Position numbers and translations under genes: made by a program. Under the pieces are notes generated by a model. The model searched no databases and had not been told where the DNA came from. It saw nothing but the letters and a program-made list of their open reading frames with translations. From Priapulus caudatus (Eukaryota; Priapulida; Priapulimorpha; Priapulimorphida; Priapulidae), in contig NW_014578105.1 in assembly GCF_000485595.1 (NCBI RefSeq), positions 32,448 to 64,495 on the forward strand: 32,048 nucleotides of DNA, read 5' to 3'. Below are positions 10,571-20,242 of the stretch, piece after piece; the first letter of the stretch is position 1, and every line of letters begins with the position of its first letter.

Positions 10571-11385
10571 CAGGACCGCAGGAGCTAATAGTAATAGTAA
10601 TAATGACTAACTCTGTTACTAGTATTAACTAACTTACTAATAATGACGAATCCTAACCATAACCCTAACCTATATATTGATATAATATTATATTTAGATT
10701 GATGTAAATGACATTGGTTTTATTGGCCATGCCATACATTGGGGCCGCATATAATATTGGGAGCCATGTTCTCTATCCTTGAACCCTAGCTACTACTAGA
10801 CTACTATACGACTAGCACAAACGCTCTTTGCTAGGGTTAGAATACCCCCTAGGCTATACTAGACACAGGCACTTGAAGCGTTTCAATAAAAATATAATGC
10901 TAACTAAATACGAAATCTATTTACTACGAATTGTTCATGTTTCTAGTATAGGCCTACTCTCTTTCAAGAAGGTTGCGAGGTGCAAAGGCTATATATAGAC
11001 TAGGACTCGCTCCCACCTCGATTAGCCATTGAGTGACTAAGCTAAGCCGAGAGGTGCGAGAGAGTGCCAGTCTATGGGCTATAGCGGCGGCAGGCGGCGC
11101 AGCTGCTTTCCAACTCCCGTACGAGCCTCGCCATTGGAACGTTGCAAAAACGTTGCAGCGTTGGGCGCGAAGAGCGCCGGTAGGTGTTTCGTGATTTTGA
11201 CAGCCGTTTGCATTACTGGGCAAGGTTCGCGGAATGTCAGAATTTCGACACGTCTTTCTTCTGGATTTCGCGTCACACAGCTCGGTTACGAACAGATTAC
11301 TCGGTTACAGTTTTTATAGCAAGTCAACACTGTTGACGTCCCAAATGTCTACCCTCTGTGTCCCCCAGTAAAATTGCGGACTGTT

Positions 11386-11451
11386 CGCTGGCAGCTATGG
11401 ATCCCGTGCGCCCGCCAATTCATTCGGCGCACGGATCCATAGCTGCCAGCG
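11386..11451. repeat. Truncated foldback end of copy A
   Basis: Arms CGCTGGCAGCTATGGATCC... (11386-11412) and its complement (11426-11451) flank the loop CGCCAATTCATTC. The right side continues to about 11585 with sequence matching the right arm of the full foldback at 22285-22436, but the left arm is only about 27 bp here. Copy A therefore lacks most of one arm. Confidence 0.85.
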
Positions 11452-11655
11452 CTGCATACTGTCGTAGGACGTTGCCGCGGTCGCGGTGCGCCTTGCGGCG
11501 GAACTGCGCGAAAGATCTGCGCTTAGCGCAATTGGGATCAACATCTCCTTCGGCAACGCTTCTCTAGTATCCGCTCTCATCTGGACTGTAGGCCCACTTT
11601 AGTTCATTCGAATCACATTATCCCGTGAAGTTGCCTGTCAATATTCTCTTGTCCC

Positions 11656-11772
11656 ATATATATATATATATATATATAATACAAATAAACAAATTTGTCT
11701 TTATTAACTCCTGATATATATATACATCTAATATAAGTTCGTATGTATGTATCTATCTATCTATCTATCTAT
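11656..11772. repeat. TA and CTAT microsatellites
   Basis: A (TA)n run at 11658-11679 and a CTAT tetranucleotide run at about 11751-11772. The second is repeated, shorter, at the same place in the next two tandem units, so it is part of the ~0.8-kb unit. Confidence 0.85.
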
Positions 11773-14041
11773 GTATCTTCCCTATAGGCGGCCAAACCGC
11801 CCAAGCGATTCTGGATGCAATTTTCACAGGGCCATCTCTTATACCGGGGAGTGTTCGTAGCTGAAAAAAACCTGCAATCCGTCAAACTCACCGAAAATCC
11901 GTGAAAAACCCCTCAATTCGTGAATCTTCACACATTGTCAGCACTGACTGTACAGTGCTGCCACACAGAGAAAAAATCGATCACTCATTCCATCAGCTGC
12001 CGAAACCGAAAACGATTGTGAAACCCAAACCGAGCACCGAGCTAAAACAGAGCACAGCCAGTTCAAAGGTTACGACTGCATTGTTTATCAACAGGCTTTG
12101 AAATGAGAAGCGCAACCCATTCGTACATGCTGTTACGTGCCATACGTGCATGCCGTACGTGGGGAGCTCAACAGTTCGAGACGCCAGGAATCTTTACATA
12201 TTTCCACCAGAGAATAACACGAAAAACATTGTTTATCAAGAGGTTTTCAAATGAAAAGTCCAACCCATTCGTACATGCTGTTATAATAACTTTTTGTCAT
12301 TTACACCATATTACTATTATGTTCCAGTGGTTCTAAGTTGGGTTGTGCTGTCATATAAATGTCATAGTAACAGTTTTCCCATGCTTATTATCTTATTAGA
12401 CTGATTTCTAAATATTCATATTCTGTGCAATGTTATTGTCGATTTTTACCCAATGTTCCTATTGTGTCCCATTATTAGTAGTATGAATTAGTAGCACGAT
12501 TTTACCAGCGGCAGGCGGGTACCAGCACTAGTCTAATATAAGTTTCGTATGATGTATCTATTATCTATCTATCTATGTACTTCCGCTATAGCGGCCAAAC
12601 GCCCAAGCGATCTGGATGCAATTTTCACAGGGCATCTCTTATACCCGGGGTGTTCGTAGCTGAAAAAAACCTGCCAATCCGTCAAACTCACCGAAAAATC
12701 CGTGAAAAACCCCTCAATTCGTGAATCTTCACACATTGTCAGCACTGACTGTACAGTGCTGCCACACAGAGAAAAAATCGATCACTCATTCCATCAGCTG
12801 CCGAAACCGAAAACGATTGTGAAACCCAAACCGAGCACGCGAGCTAAAAAGAGCACAGCCAGTTCAAAGGTTACGACTGGCATTGTTTATCAAGCAGGCT
12901 TTGAAATGAGAAGCGCTAACCCATTCGTACATGCTGTTATCGTTCATACGTGCATGCGTTACGTGGGGAGCTGCAACAGTTCGAGACGGCCAGGAATTCT
13001 ACATATTTCCACCAGAGAATAACACGAAAAACATTGTTTATCAAGAGGTTTTCAAATGAAAAGTCAACCCATTCGTACATGCTGTTATAAACTTTTGTCA
13101 TTTACACCATATTACTATTATTGTTCCAGTGGTTCTAAGTTGGGTTGTGCTGTCATACTAAATGTCATACGTAAACAGTTTTTCCATGCTATTAATCTTA
13201 TTAGAATGATTTCTAAATATTCATATTCTGTGGCAATGTTATTGTCGATTTTTACGCAAGCAATTACTTCCTATTGTGTTCCCAATTATTGAGTATATGA
13301 ATTAGTAGACGATTTTACGCCAGCGCATGGGAAGTAGCCAGCAGCTAGTCTAAAATAATATTGAGTTACGTAATCGTATGTATCTATCTATGTATCTTCC
13401 CTATAGGCGGCGCAAGACCGCCAAAGCGATCTGGATGCATTTCACGAGGGCCATGCTCCTATACCCACGGGCGTGTTCGTAGATGAAAAAACCTGTCAAA
13501 CCCGTCCAAACCGCCGAAAATCTCGTGAAAAAACGCCTCAATTCCGCAATCTTCACACAATGTCAGGCAACAGCCTATGGGCTATTGTTTTCTTGGCCGC
13601 TCACCTCCATGATCTCATCAGCTGGCTGGTATTGTGAAACCGGAAACGGAAATCGAAACCTAAAACAGAGCATAAGCACTGACCAGTTCAGAAGGTACTA
13701 CTCACCATCTCAGTTCACAGTTTCGGTTTCAGATGCTACGATCTGAGAATGCCATTGTACGCATTCAAAGCTATGCCATTTTCTGATTCAATACAAAAAT
13801 TTCTAATTTCCAATGTGCATTGGTTGCACGCAAAGCATTCAGCTAGACAATATCCAGTGGACACAGGACCCCACTCGCGGCCGGCTGTCCTTATCTATAT
13901 CTAATATATGATATTTCTTTATTCCCGCGTACGATTCTCACAATGGTAGCTGTACGTGGGGAGCTTCAAACAGTTGGATACCCCAGGCATCTCTACGCCC
14001 GCATTATTCCACCAGAGAAAACACGAAAAACATTGTTTATC
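11728..14041 (+). repeat. Three tandem ~0.8-kb repeat units
   Basis: Units begin at CTAATATAAG (11728), CTAATATAAG (12533) and CTAAAATAAT (13350). Each passes through a CTAT microsatellite, CTTCCCTATAGGCGG, a GAAAAAAACCTG block, GGGGAGCT, and CACGAAAAACATTGTTTATC. Units 1 and 2 differ mainly by scattered one-base indels. Unit 3 is strongly diverged in the middle (about 13570-13925) but recognisable at both ends. Short open frames such as 11901-12101 and 12702-13022 share their first part but are broken at different points, so I do not call a gene. Unit 3 ends exactly at the n at 14042, where copy B starts. Confidence 0.85.
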
Positions 14042-14042
14042 N

Positions 14043-14505
14043 TACTAGTAGTAGTAGTAAGTTATTCTCGTACATATCGCGGCCCATAGGTCGCGCCACG
14101 AGGCTCTCTTCGAGGCATTTCGCACATAAATTTCCTGAGACGGGCCCGCGGTGCATAGTTTGACACGCTGCAGTAACTATAACTTTAGTGTAGCGAAAGA
14201 GACTTGCCCGAATTAACGTCCGTGCCAGTCTAACCTGGAATCGTGACATCGCGTGTTCGTTATCGTAGCCATCTTGCTTCTCCTTATGAACCTGTTCACC
14301 CCGCGCTCGCATCTCCTCTCAGACTCTAGCCCGTTTTGCCGTTTTTGCATATTACCAGCCACTGGCAGGAAGATCAAGCCTGCACGTACAGCACACACTG
14401 ATCATCAGTTCGTTTAGACTGAGCCACTAGCGGCACTAGAGACCGTGTACAAGATGGCGTTGCGCAAAATATGCGTTGTTACCCGACCGCACTACTACTC
14501 AGGGC
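14043..14505 (+). mobile_element. Dispersed element family, copy B (truncated)
   Basis: This part matches copy A 10050-10495, with long identical stretches, for example around 14170-14340. It holds a CCATCTT and an inverted AAGATGGC motif about 180 bp apart, as in copy A; these resemble YY1-type sites and could be promoter elements, which is speculative. The left edge is an ambiguous base after the tandem array. Confidence 0.8.
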
Positions 14506-14741
14506 GTTAAATTAAATTATGGGACGCGATATCTACGAGAATAACTTCAGGGCGTTAAATTAAATCAATTACAAATCGCTTTTATATAAAAAACAGTTTG
14601 GTTTGCGCGTTTTGGCCATTGCAGAATTTTTTGGACTTTGCACGTAGTGCGAGAATAAATGCAATGGTCGTAATTCGTACTTTGGAACTGCTCAATTGAC
14701 CGATTATACGGCTTTATCCTATACCCGCGCTTCCTTCATGA
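14506..14741. mobile_element. Rearranged element junction
   Basis: CAGGGCGTTAAATTAAAT occurs twice (14499 and 14549). The part at 14540-14590 is the reverse complement of the AACGCCCTGAAGTTATTCTCG block seen near 10045 and 20555. Then TTTGGACTTTGCACGTAGTG follows in direct orientation at 14632. Two partial elements have thus been joined head to head. The end then leads into a separate frame at 14742. Confidence 0.6.
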
Positions 14742-14978
14742 GCGAGAGCGCCATCTGTCGTGGAGTTTGCTACCGCACAACTAATTAACAACACCGCGAC
14801 ATCACACCTTGCCCAGCTCTCAACCAACATCCGACGCGAGCGCCACCGCGCGGATCGTCTGCTGGGGCGATACGTTGCCACAACACGCGTGCTTGACGAT
14901 CTGCAGCCGGATATACGCGCGAAGCGCGCAAACGCCGCGCAGCGGCGACACAATGACTTAATCGCTGCCCTTATTTAG
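14742..14978 (+). pseudogene. 3' end of a mobile-element reading frame
   Basis: Open from just after a TGA at 14739 to TAG at 14976-14978, 78 codons, Arg- and Ala-rich, predicted helical (for example LSTNIRRERHRADRLLGRYV). Its last residues, LQPDIRAKR then HNDLIAALI, match the end of the frame at 20243-20362 (LQPDQRAKR...HNDLIAALT), although the DNA differs and contains an indel. That pattern suggests protein-level constraint in the past. No ATG opens it; a GTG at 14760 is not a credible animal start. I do not recognise the family. It is probably the C-terminus of a transposon protein whose front part is missing. Confidence 0.55.
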
Positions 14979-15026
14979 AATACTTTCACGAGGCCATTCT
15001 GTATAAACGTGGGGAATTCAAATTAG

Positions 15027-15051
15027 AGATTAGCATAAATTATGCTAATCT
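15027..15051. repeat. 12-bp perfect palindrome with one-base centre
   Basis: AGATTAGCATAA / TTATGCTAATCT around 15039. The arms contain ATGCTAAT, close to a POU-octamer sequence. It could be a binding site or chance in AT-rich DNA. Confidence 0.6.
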
Positions 15052-15174
15052 ATTATTTCCTCCATGTCGGTATCATTACGTTTCTCCATAGACCGTCACG
15101 CAGTCAATGTTAAAAATACAACAGTATCAGTTACATTAGCAATAAATCCATAAATTATGAATCAACGATGCAAA

Positions 15175-15385
15175 TACACACGCGCGCGCAAACACACGCA
15201 CGTACAAACACACGCACGTGTGCACACAGAGATACACGCACAAACGCACGCACAGCACGCACACATGCGCGCACAAACGCACGCACAGGCGCGCACACAC
15301 ACACGCACAAACGCACGCACACGCGCACACACAACCGCACGCACACGCGCGCAGGCACACGCGCGCATGTACACGCACGCGCTTA
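15175..15385. repeat. CA/CG-rich microsatellite
   Basis: Imperfect ACAC, GCAC and CGCGC repeats similar in kind to the large satellite but shorter and more irregular. Open frames on both strands here are repeat artefacts. Confidence 0.9.
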
Positions 15386-15726
15386 TCTCTCGCCCACGAG
15401 CCGTCATATATTCTATATTGACCGCCATATGTGTATATAGTCAGCGTGAGGGTAGCCACCGATGAATTAAAGCCGCCAGCACGAATTAAGAAGCTGAACA
15501 ACTACCGCACCAAACTGCATGCACTCCCAACTTGTTAGCATATATAATCCTATGATATACGTGCTCTGACATTACTTATGTAGTTTTACGTCTAGGAAAC
15601 TATTTTTCGACACGTATTTCATGGTCAGATCTGGTTGTTCCTTTTTTATGTTTTCATGCAAACCCATCTAGATTGCGAAAGAAATTCTCGCTGTTGCACC
15701 AGTATATTTAGACGTGCTCTGGTAAT

Positions 15727-15980
15727 GTAGCATACATGTCGCCATCTATTGGCTGATTTAAATTTATTATTGCACGTCAGCCACAGCATTCTATCATTAT
15801 TAAAGAGAGAGTGGTGATTTATTTTTCATAGTAAGAAACGGTGAAGAATATTTTATATCCATTTTGAAAGCATAATTTCAGCTATACATACAGCTACATA
15901 AATCATGTAGCATACACATCGCCATCTGTTGGCTGATTATAATTTATTATTGTTACACCATCAGGACTATTCTATCTTAC
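15727..15980 (+). repeat. Pair of ~75-bp direct repeats
   Basis: TAGCATACATGTCGCCATCT (15727) and TAGCATACACATCGCCATCT (15907) each continue for about 75 bp through TTGGCTGATT and an ATTTATTATTG segment to a CTATTCTATC-like end, about 80-85 percent alike by eye. Unit spacing is 180 bp; the sequence between them is not repeated. They may be short non-autonomous element remnants. Confidence 0.65.
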
Positions 15981-16049
15981 TACTATACAGTCAATGCTAA
16001 ATGTACACGCTTATCAGAGCTACATAATATACACGTTCATTCTAGGCCA

Positions 16050-16215
16050 ATATATCGGAATAAATATTTAAAAAAATTCTTCAATACACTTTAAACATAT
16101 ATTTTTTTTTATTCATATACTTTAAATTTTTTACACATTTTACTATATTTTTTTAGATTTCGCTAAATATTTTATATTTTTTTATATAATTTATATTTTT
16201 AACTATCTTAACCGT
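16050..16215. repeat. AT-rich low-complexity tract
   Basis: Runs of T and A with almost no G or C. On the minus strand it contains AATAAA (plus-strand 16108-16113), the first clear poly(A) signal downstream of the GPCR gene. Confidence 0.75.
16108..16113 (-). terminator. Candidate poly(A) signal of the GPCR gene
   Basis: AATAAA on the minus strand about 790 nt past the GPCR stop. If used, the minisatellite at 16391-16850 would lie wholly in the 3' UTR. The choice of this signal is inference. Confidence 0.35.
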
Positions 16216-16345
16216 TATCAAATATATGATATGTTCACTTAATTATCGCGTAGAGTAAAGAATAGATTAGATTTAGAAGATTTTCATTTTCACCATTACA
16301 GCTACTAAGCGTAATGACATAGCATGTACGCATGAACGCATTCTA

Positions 16346-16383
16346 TCACACCAGCCAGCTAGCCAGCCAGCCAGCCAGCCAGC
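16346..16383. repeat. CCAG/CTAG tetranucleotide repeat
   Basis: About nine CCAG-type units, two of them CTAG variants, directly next to the minisatellite. Confidence 0.85.
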
Positions 16384-16390
16384 TAACACA

Positions 16391-16850
16391 AGACTTACTT
16401 AAGCTATGTTGCTTAACAATAAGATGTACTTAAGCTATGTTACTTGACATCTAGCACAACAAGATTTACTTAAGCTATGTTACTTGACATCTAACACAAC
16501 AATATGTATTTAAGCTATGTTGCTTGCCAATCACACACAAGACTTATTTAAGCAATGTTACTTGACATCTCGCACAATACTTACTTAAGCTATGTTGCTT
16601 GCCAGCTAACACAAGACTTATTTAAGCTATGCTGCTTAACAATAAGATGTACTTAAGCTATGTTACTTGACATCTAACACAACAATATGTACTTAAGCTA
16701 TGTTACTTGACATCTCACACAATACTTACTTAAGCTATGTTGCTTGAAATCTAACACAACAATATGTACTTAAGCTATGTTACTTGACATCTCACACAAT
16801 ACTTACTTAAGCTATGTTGCTTGACATCTAACACAACAAGATGTACTTGG
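16391..16850. repeat. Minisatellite of ~31-40-bp units (ACTTAAGCTATGTT...)
   Basis: About twelve to thirteen units share ACTTAAGCTATGTTRCTTG, followed by alternative tails: GACATCTAACACAACAATATGT, GACATCTCACACAATACTT or ACAATAAGATGT. The tails appear in a mixed order, which points to unequal exchange between higher-order units. The array ends 49 bp from the GPCR stop codon. Confidence 0.93.
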
Positions 16851-16898
16851 CAATTTTACAACAATTGTACAAGATTACACAACAAGCTACGCTGCTTG

Positions 16899-17915
16899 CT
16901 ACGGCAGTGGCGCTACTGAGGGCTTCTTGCAACCGAAGAGTTCTCTTACGGCCAGGCGAAAGTCCATAAACTTGTAGAAGTAAACGATCGGGTTCAGAAA
17001 CGAATTCAATATGAGTCCGTTTATTCGAATAACGCGCAGCGCCTGAAGCCACCACTCGTTTCCAGAGTTGGGATACGCAAGAAGCAGACACATGTACAGC
17101 ATGTGCGGACCGAGGAGAGTCCACGAGGTGCCGACAACGGTCAGTATGATCTTCGACATCTTCAACGTCGCGTGGAAAGCCGACATTTCTTGTCGTTCCT
17201 CGTTCGACGCCGTCGCCATTCTTTTCGTGTGCGTCCAGGCGATCCTGGCGATGACACCATAGCAGTATGACATGAGTACGAACAGGACGAGGTAGTGACT
17301 GAACACGTAGTAAGCGTAGGCGCGTGTCATCATCCGGCCGGGTATGCACAGCGCCGACGGCCGCCACCGCAGCGCCACCTGGATCATGCCGCCGACGCTC
17401 ATCAGCATTGCGTACGTTATGCAGGCGGCTATGAGCCAGCCCGTGCGCGCCGGCGTCATTAGCAACGGGTAGCGTAGCGGGTACGAGATCGCCGTGTATC
17501 TGTTGATCGTGCACAGTGCCATGCCGGCCATAGAGCTCACGATATTGAAGACTCCGTAGCCGGTAAAGACGACGCAGCGCAGACGCGTGTCGCGAGGCAG
17601 CACCGCCGTCCACAAGACAGCACCGACGACGAAGTCGTAGCAGGCGAGGTTGACGATGGTGATGTTGGCGGCGGTTTGCAGACGACGGATCTTCGCTACG
17701 CTGACGATGACGAGGCCGTTGCTGACCATCGTGAATAGCGAGAACAGCACGAGGCAGGTGAGGATGAGCGCGCGCACGTGCGCCGTCGTGTTGGAGAAAT
17801 ACAGGTGATCGTTGTCGTCATCGTCATCGTTGTCGTCGGCGTCGGTGTCGTTGTCCCAGCGTCCGCCGTCGACTGTCTCGTTGTCGTAACTCGACAGCGT
17901 GGCTTTATTTTCCAT
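16899..17915 (-). CDS. Rhodopsin-like (class A) G-protein-coupled receptor, single exon
   Basis: A 338-residue plasma-membrane receptor that should signal through heterotrimeric G proteins; the ligand cannot be read from the sequence. The extracellular N-terminus is very acidic (an Asp/Asn run at 21-36) with three N-glycosylation sequons (N12, N22, N42). Seven hydrophobic segments follow. Class A landmarks are present: N66 in SNGLV (TM1), D94 in NLACYDF (TM2), C114 and C190 for the usual disulfide, NRY (138-140) in place of DRY, W160 (TM4), and NPIVY (308-312) in TM7 followed by a short helix-8-like FRLAVRELFGC. Unusual points: no clear TM5 proline, and TM6 reads SWTLLGP instead of CWxP. The start ATG has A at -3 and G at +4. 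It most resembles small amine/peptide-like orphan receptors, a loose assignment. GC-rich codons match the RhoGEF. Confidence 0.92.
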   Translation of the reverse strand: MENKATLSSYDNETVDGGRWDNDTDADDNDDDDDNDHLYFSNTTAHVRALILTCLVLFSLFTMVSNGLVIVSVAKIRRLQTAANITIVNLACYDFVVGAVLWTAVLPRDTRLRCVVFTGYGVFNIVSSMAGMALCTINRYTAISYPLRYPLLMTPARTGWLIAACITYAMLMSVGGMIQVALRWRPSALCIPGRMMTRAYAYYVFSHYLVLFVLMSYCYGVIARIAWTHTKRMATASNEERQEMSAFHATLKMSKIILTVVGTSWTLLGPHMLYMCLLLAYPNSGNEWWLQALRVIRINGLILNSFLNPIVYFYKFMDFRLAVRELFGCKKPSVAPLP

Positions 17916-18205
17916 GTTTGTTGGTTTCTTTGAAGCTAATGAGGCTTCCTCTAGCGTCCTCGGGGTTCCTCTCTCTCTATCTTTTTTTAAAATTTACTTG
18001 TAAATTTCTAAATTAATATTATTATTTTTTAATTCTTCAGAACGCTATGCGTGCTATGTGAATAACGTACTGCGCTTCTCGGCGCAGCCTTATGGTTAGG
18101 TGTAAATCAAGTTCTGCTCAGTGACCAAGTGAGTTTGTGGACTGTCAGGAGAGGAAATGCGCGCATGCTGTTATATAGTGTACTTGTGCGCAGTACTCGT
18201 GAAAG
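17916..18205. other. 5' flank of the GPCR gene
   Basis: AT-rich tracts (17985-18035) and short pyrimidine runs. I see no TATA box at a convincing distance and no further gene. Confidence 0.4.
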
Positions 18206-18335
18206 CGCGCGAGCACACACACACGCGTACGTGCGCACACACACACGCGCGCGCATGCGCACACACACACGCGCGCGCATGCGCACACACATACACACAC
18301 GCGCGCGCATGCGCACACACATACACACACGCGCG

Positions 18336-18402
<67 letters not shown>

Positions 18403-18460
18403 ACCCACACACACACACAATATCTATCTATCTATAAATATATATATATATATATATATA
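18206..18460. repeat. CA/CG microsatellite with TA tail
   Basis: Irregular ACACGCGCGCATGCGC repeats (18206-18340), then a near-perfect (CA)n to 18418, then ATCT units and a (TA)n run to about 18460. Mostly alternating purine/pyrimidine. Open frames are repeat artefacts. Confidence 0.93.
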
Positions 18461-18464
18461 CCTT

Positions 18465-18731
18465 CTAGTTGTGATGTTGCTCGACGCGGACAATCGAAGG
18501 AGGAGAGGAGATCCGTCGATCCTCACGCTCGCGGTTCGTGTATGACGTCACCGACCGGCGGCGGGTCAGCGGGGTGGCGGGCGGTGGAAGCATGCGAGGG
18601 TGATGTATCAGATGTATCGTGCTGAGGCGCGCCATCTCTTTCTTCACGTCCGCGAACGTCTTCGGCGGCTTCTTAATGGACTTCTTAAACTGATTCATGA
18701 TGTCGGAGAGCGTGATGGTCGACGGGTAATG
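18465..18731 (-). CDS. Unrecognised GC-rich exon-like frame (partial)
   Basis: The frame is open from just after a TAG at 18732-18734 to a stop at 18465. Its upper half looks coding: TITLSDIMNQFKKSIKKPPK is followed by a lysine-rich helical stretch, with GC-ending codons as in the GPCR and RhoGEF. A possible donor (GAGC|GTGAGG, near 18515-18525) could end the exon before the Arg-rich tail. No acceptor is visible upstream, because the frame runs straight into a dispersed repeat terminus at 18730-18751. I do not recognise the product. It may be an exon whose 5' side was replaced by an insertion, or a fragment moved with the repeat. Confidence 0.4.
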   Translation of the reverse strand, partial: HYPSTITLSDIMNQFKKSIKKPPKTFADVKKEMARLSTIHLIHHPRMLPPPATPLTRRRSVTSYTNREREDRRISSPPSIVRVEQHHN

Positions 18732-18905
18732 CTATCCCCCGGGCGTGGAGGNGGGGGTCCGGACCCCCCCCCCTGCTCGCGCAGAAAACGCATCTGAGGG
18801 GGTCTAATTTCAAAAAAATCCGGGGGGAGAGCCCCCCAGACCCCCCCTTCGCGTGCTCCTGTACACGCCCCTGGTTTCGCCCCCCTAAGAAAATACCCTG
18901 GCGCC
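18730..18905. repeat. GC-homopolymer-rich dispersed repeat fragment
   Basis: Begins with TGCTATCCCCCGGGCGTGG, the same core as the inverted repeats at 34-67 and 469-502. It continues with long C and G runs (GGTCCGGACCCCCC, GAGCCCCCCAGACCCC) and ends near GGCGCCGCCCCTGC at about 18905. One base (18752) is unresolved. Beyond 18905 homology to the inverted copy at 31.1 kb begins, so this is an edge between two insertions. Confidence 0.65.
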
Positions 18906-19140
18906 GCCCCTGCTCACCAGTATGACAGTAGGCTAACTTGCACATAAACGTAGACTCTATATATTGATCTAATAACAAAAGTGGTTCTCCTGTAATTCTA
19001 TACTACTTGTAATAATTTACTGTAGTAGCATATAGGCATGCCACATAGTGAGTAATCATTTTCTTCTTTTTTTTCATCATTACCAGCTATTACAAAGATT
19101 CTGCTGCAGGTTATTCCCTTGATGCATTTTATTCTCCTAG
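18906..19140 (+). pseudogene. Intron of decayed SWIM-family gene, copy 1
   Basis: This non-coding stretch is homologous, in inverted orientation, to 30919-31160: shared blocks are TAACTTGCACATAAACGTAG, TATTGATCTAATAACAAAAG, CTACTTGTAATAATTTA and ACCAGCTATTACAAAGATTC. It ends in a good 3' splice site (TTATTCTCCTAG at 19140). Homology of an intron shows that the two copies come from DNA duplication or an element, not from a processed mRNA. Confidence 0.7.
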
Positions 19141-19280
19141 GTGCTGCATTCCCAAAGGCTTTCGGAGGAACCGTTGCAAGTATGGGTGATTTGTTAGAAG
19201 GATGGAGGTGTTGTATGCGGCCACTCTAACTGCATGGCAGCTAGGGCTTGTAGCTGCGACACTCTTTGCCATTGACAGGG
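19141..19280 (+). pseudogene. Decayed SWIM zinc-finger exon, copy 1
   Basis: Flanked by TTCTCCTAG and GGG|GTAAGT. It aligns with the better-preserved exon at 30762-30918 (-), but frameshifts and a stop (TTAG near 19192) break the frame. The parent family has a SWIM-type zinc-binding segment ending in a HVAA motif, often followed by a YqaJ-type exonuclease domain. The assignment comes from the inverted copy and the next exons. Insertion of 3.5 kb, including element copy C, separates it from its next exon. Confidence 0.6.
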
Positions 19281-20242
19281 GTAAGTATATATTTATGAAA
19301 ACCAGGAAAACACCTCATGCCATAGAAGAAGCGGTTTATTCGTAAATTATAGCCGGTAACAGACGGCTACTCCGAAAATCCTATAACAAACAAAACAAAT
19401 ATGGCGCATCACACCCCAGTGTCCACATACAGTGTGATGTAGCAATAATACATTGGCAACCAACATACACCATACTACACATAAGATGCTGATACAATTT
19501 TACCACTGTGATCAATCTACGTCCCATTACATAATGATACTATGCCGGTAAAAGTATTACTCCTGCACAACAATATTGGCGTATCTAGACACGTTAACCA
19601 CATACGCGTTCCGCACACGCCTAGGGCAGAGTAGCCTACACACTACCTTCACTGAAAATAACTCCCCTAAGTGGGAGTGACAACACATATACATGGGCCA
19701 AACAAGAAAACGAATTACTCAAAACAAACATGGTTCACGTTGAACCCATGGTGGCATTGCCATGGATTCCTCCGAAGATACAGTAAAATCAAACAACAAT
19801 ATTCAGTTCACTGTAGGATTGTGTGACCACCATGAAACCATACAGATTACAATCACTCCTCGAGTTCCCGTGGCCCATGTCGTATCTGAAATACAGTACT
19901 AGTACCCGCCACTCACCCCCAAATGCACGTCAGCAACTGTATCCATGAGTTAGACCTGCACGCTGTTGTTGGCTGATTCCGTTCCGACACTAGATGAAAC
20001 CATAACATGCACGATAATAACACTCGCCAAATATCACGTTCCCACAGATTGTACTACGTATCTCGAATACGACAAAGAAGAGAGTTATCAGCAAAACCGG
20101 TATAAACCAATTCGAATCACATGCACGACCAATTAACTCCCTATAGCGCCATGTCGAATTTACCTTCACCGCTATTAAGTCTTAATTTGGCACGAATCCA
20201 CACTTTACGACTACAGACGTTACTCATACTGATGTCCGGTAG
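19281..20242. other. Inserted sequence of unknown origin
   Basis: From about 19295 this differs from the inverted copy, in which intron sequence continues without a break. It is A/C-rich with no credible frame, no terminal repeat I can see, and no match elsewhere in the window. It leads directly into element copy C. Confidence 0.45.

Larger units (their letters stand above)
9770..11590 (+). mobile_element. Dispersed element family, copy A
   Basis: The same order of blocks is found at 20285-22436 (copy C) and in part at 14043-14980 (copy B). Blocks: a decayed 3' end of a reading frame beginning CTGCAGCC (9771); a block with TTTGGACTTTGCACGTAGTG and GAGAATAAAT; a ~450-bp block (10050-10495) almost identical to copy B; TAC/GTA repeats (10484-10570); a TATA-rich block with GATGTAAATGACATTGG (10704); and a terminal hairpin (11386-11451). 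The end-of-frame segment is shifted by indels compared with copy C. Element class is unknown; no transposase or reverse transcriptase motif is visible in this copy. Confidence 0.75.

Noticed and set aside
11901-13022. Repeated small frames in tandem units (MKNPSIRESSHIV...)
   Set aside because: Frames are identical only where DNA is identical and are broken differently by indels in each unit.
16391-16850. CRISPR-like array of repeats and spacers
   Set aside because: Spacers are themselves repeated variants and the context is an animal genome; this is a minisatellite.
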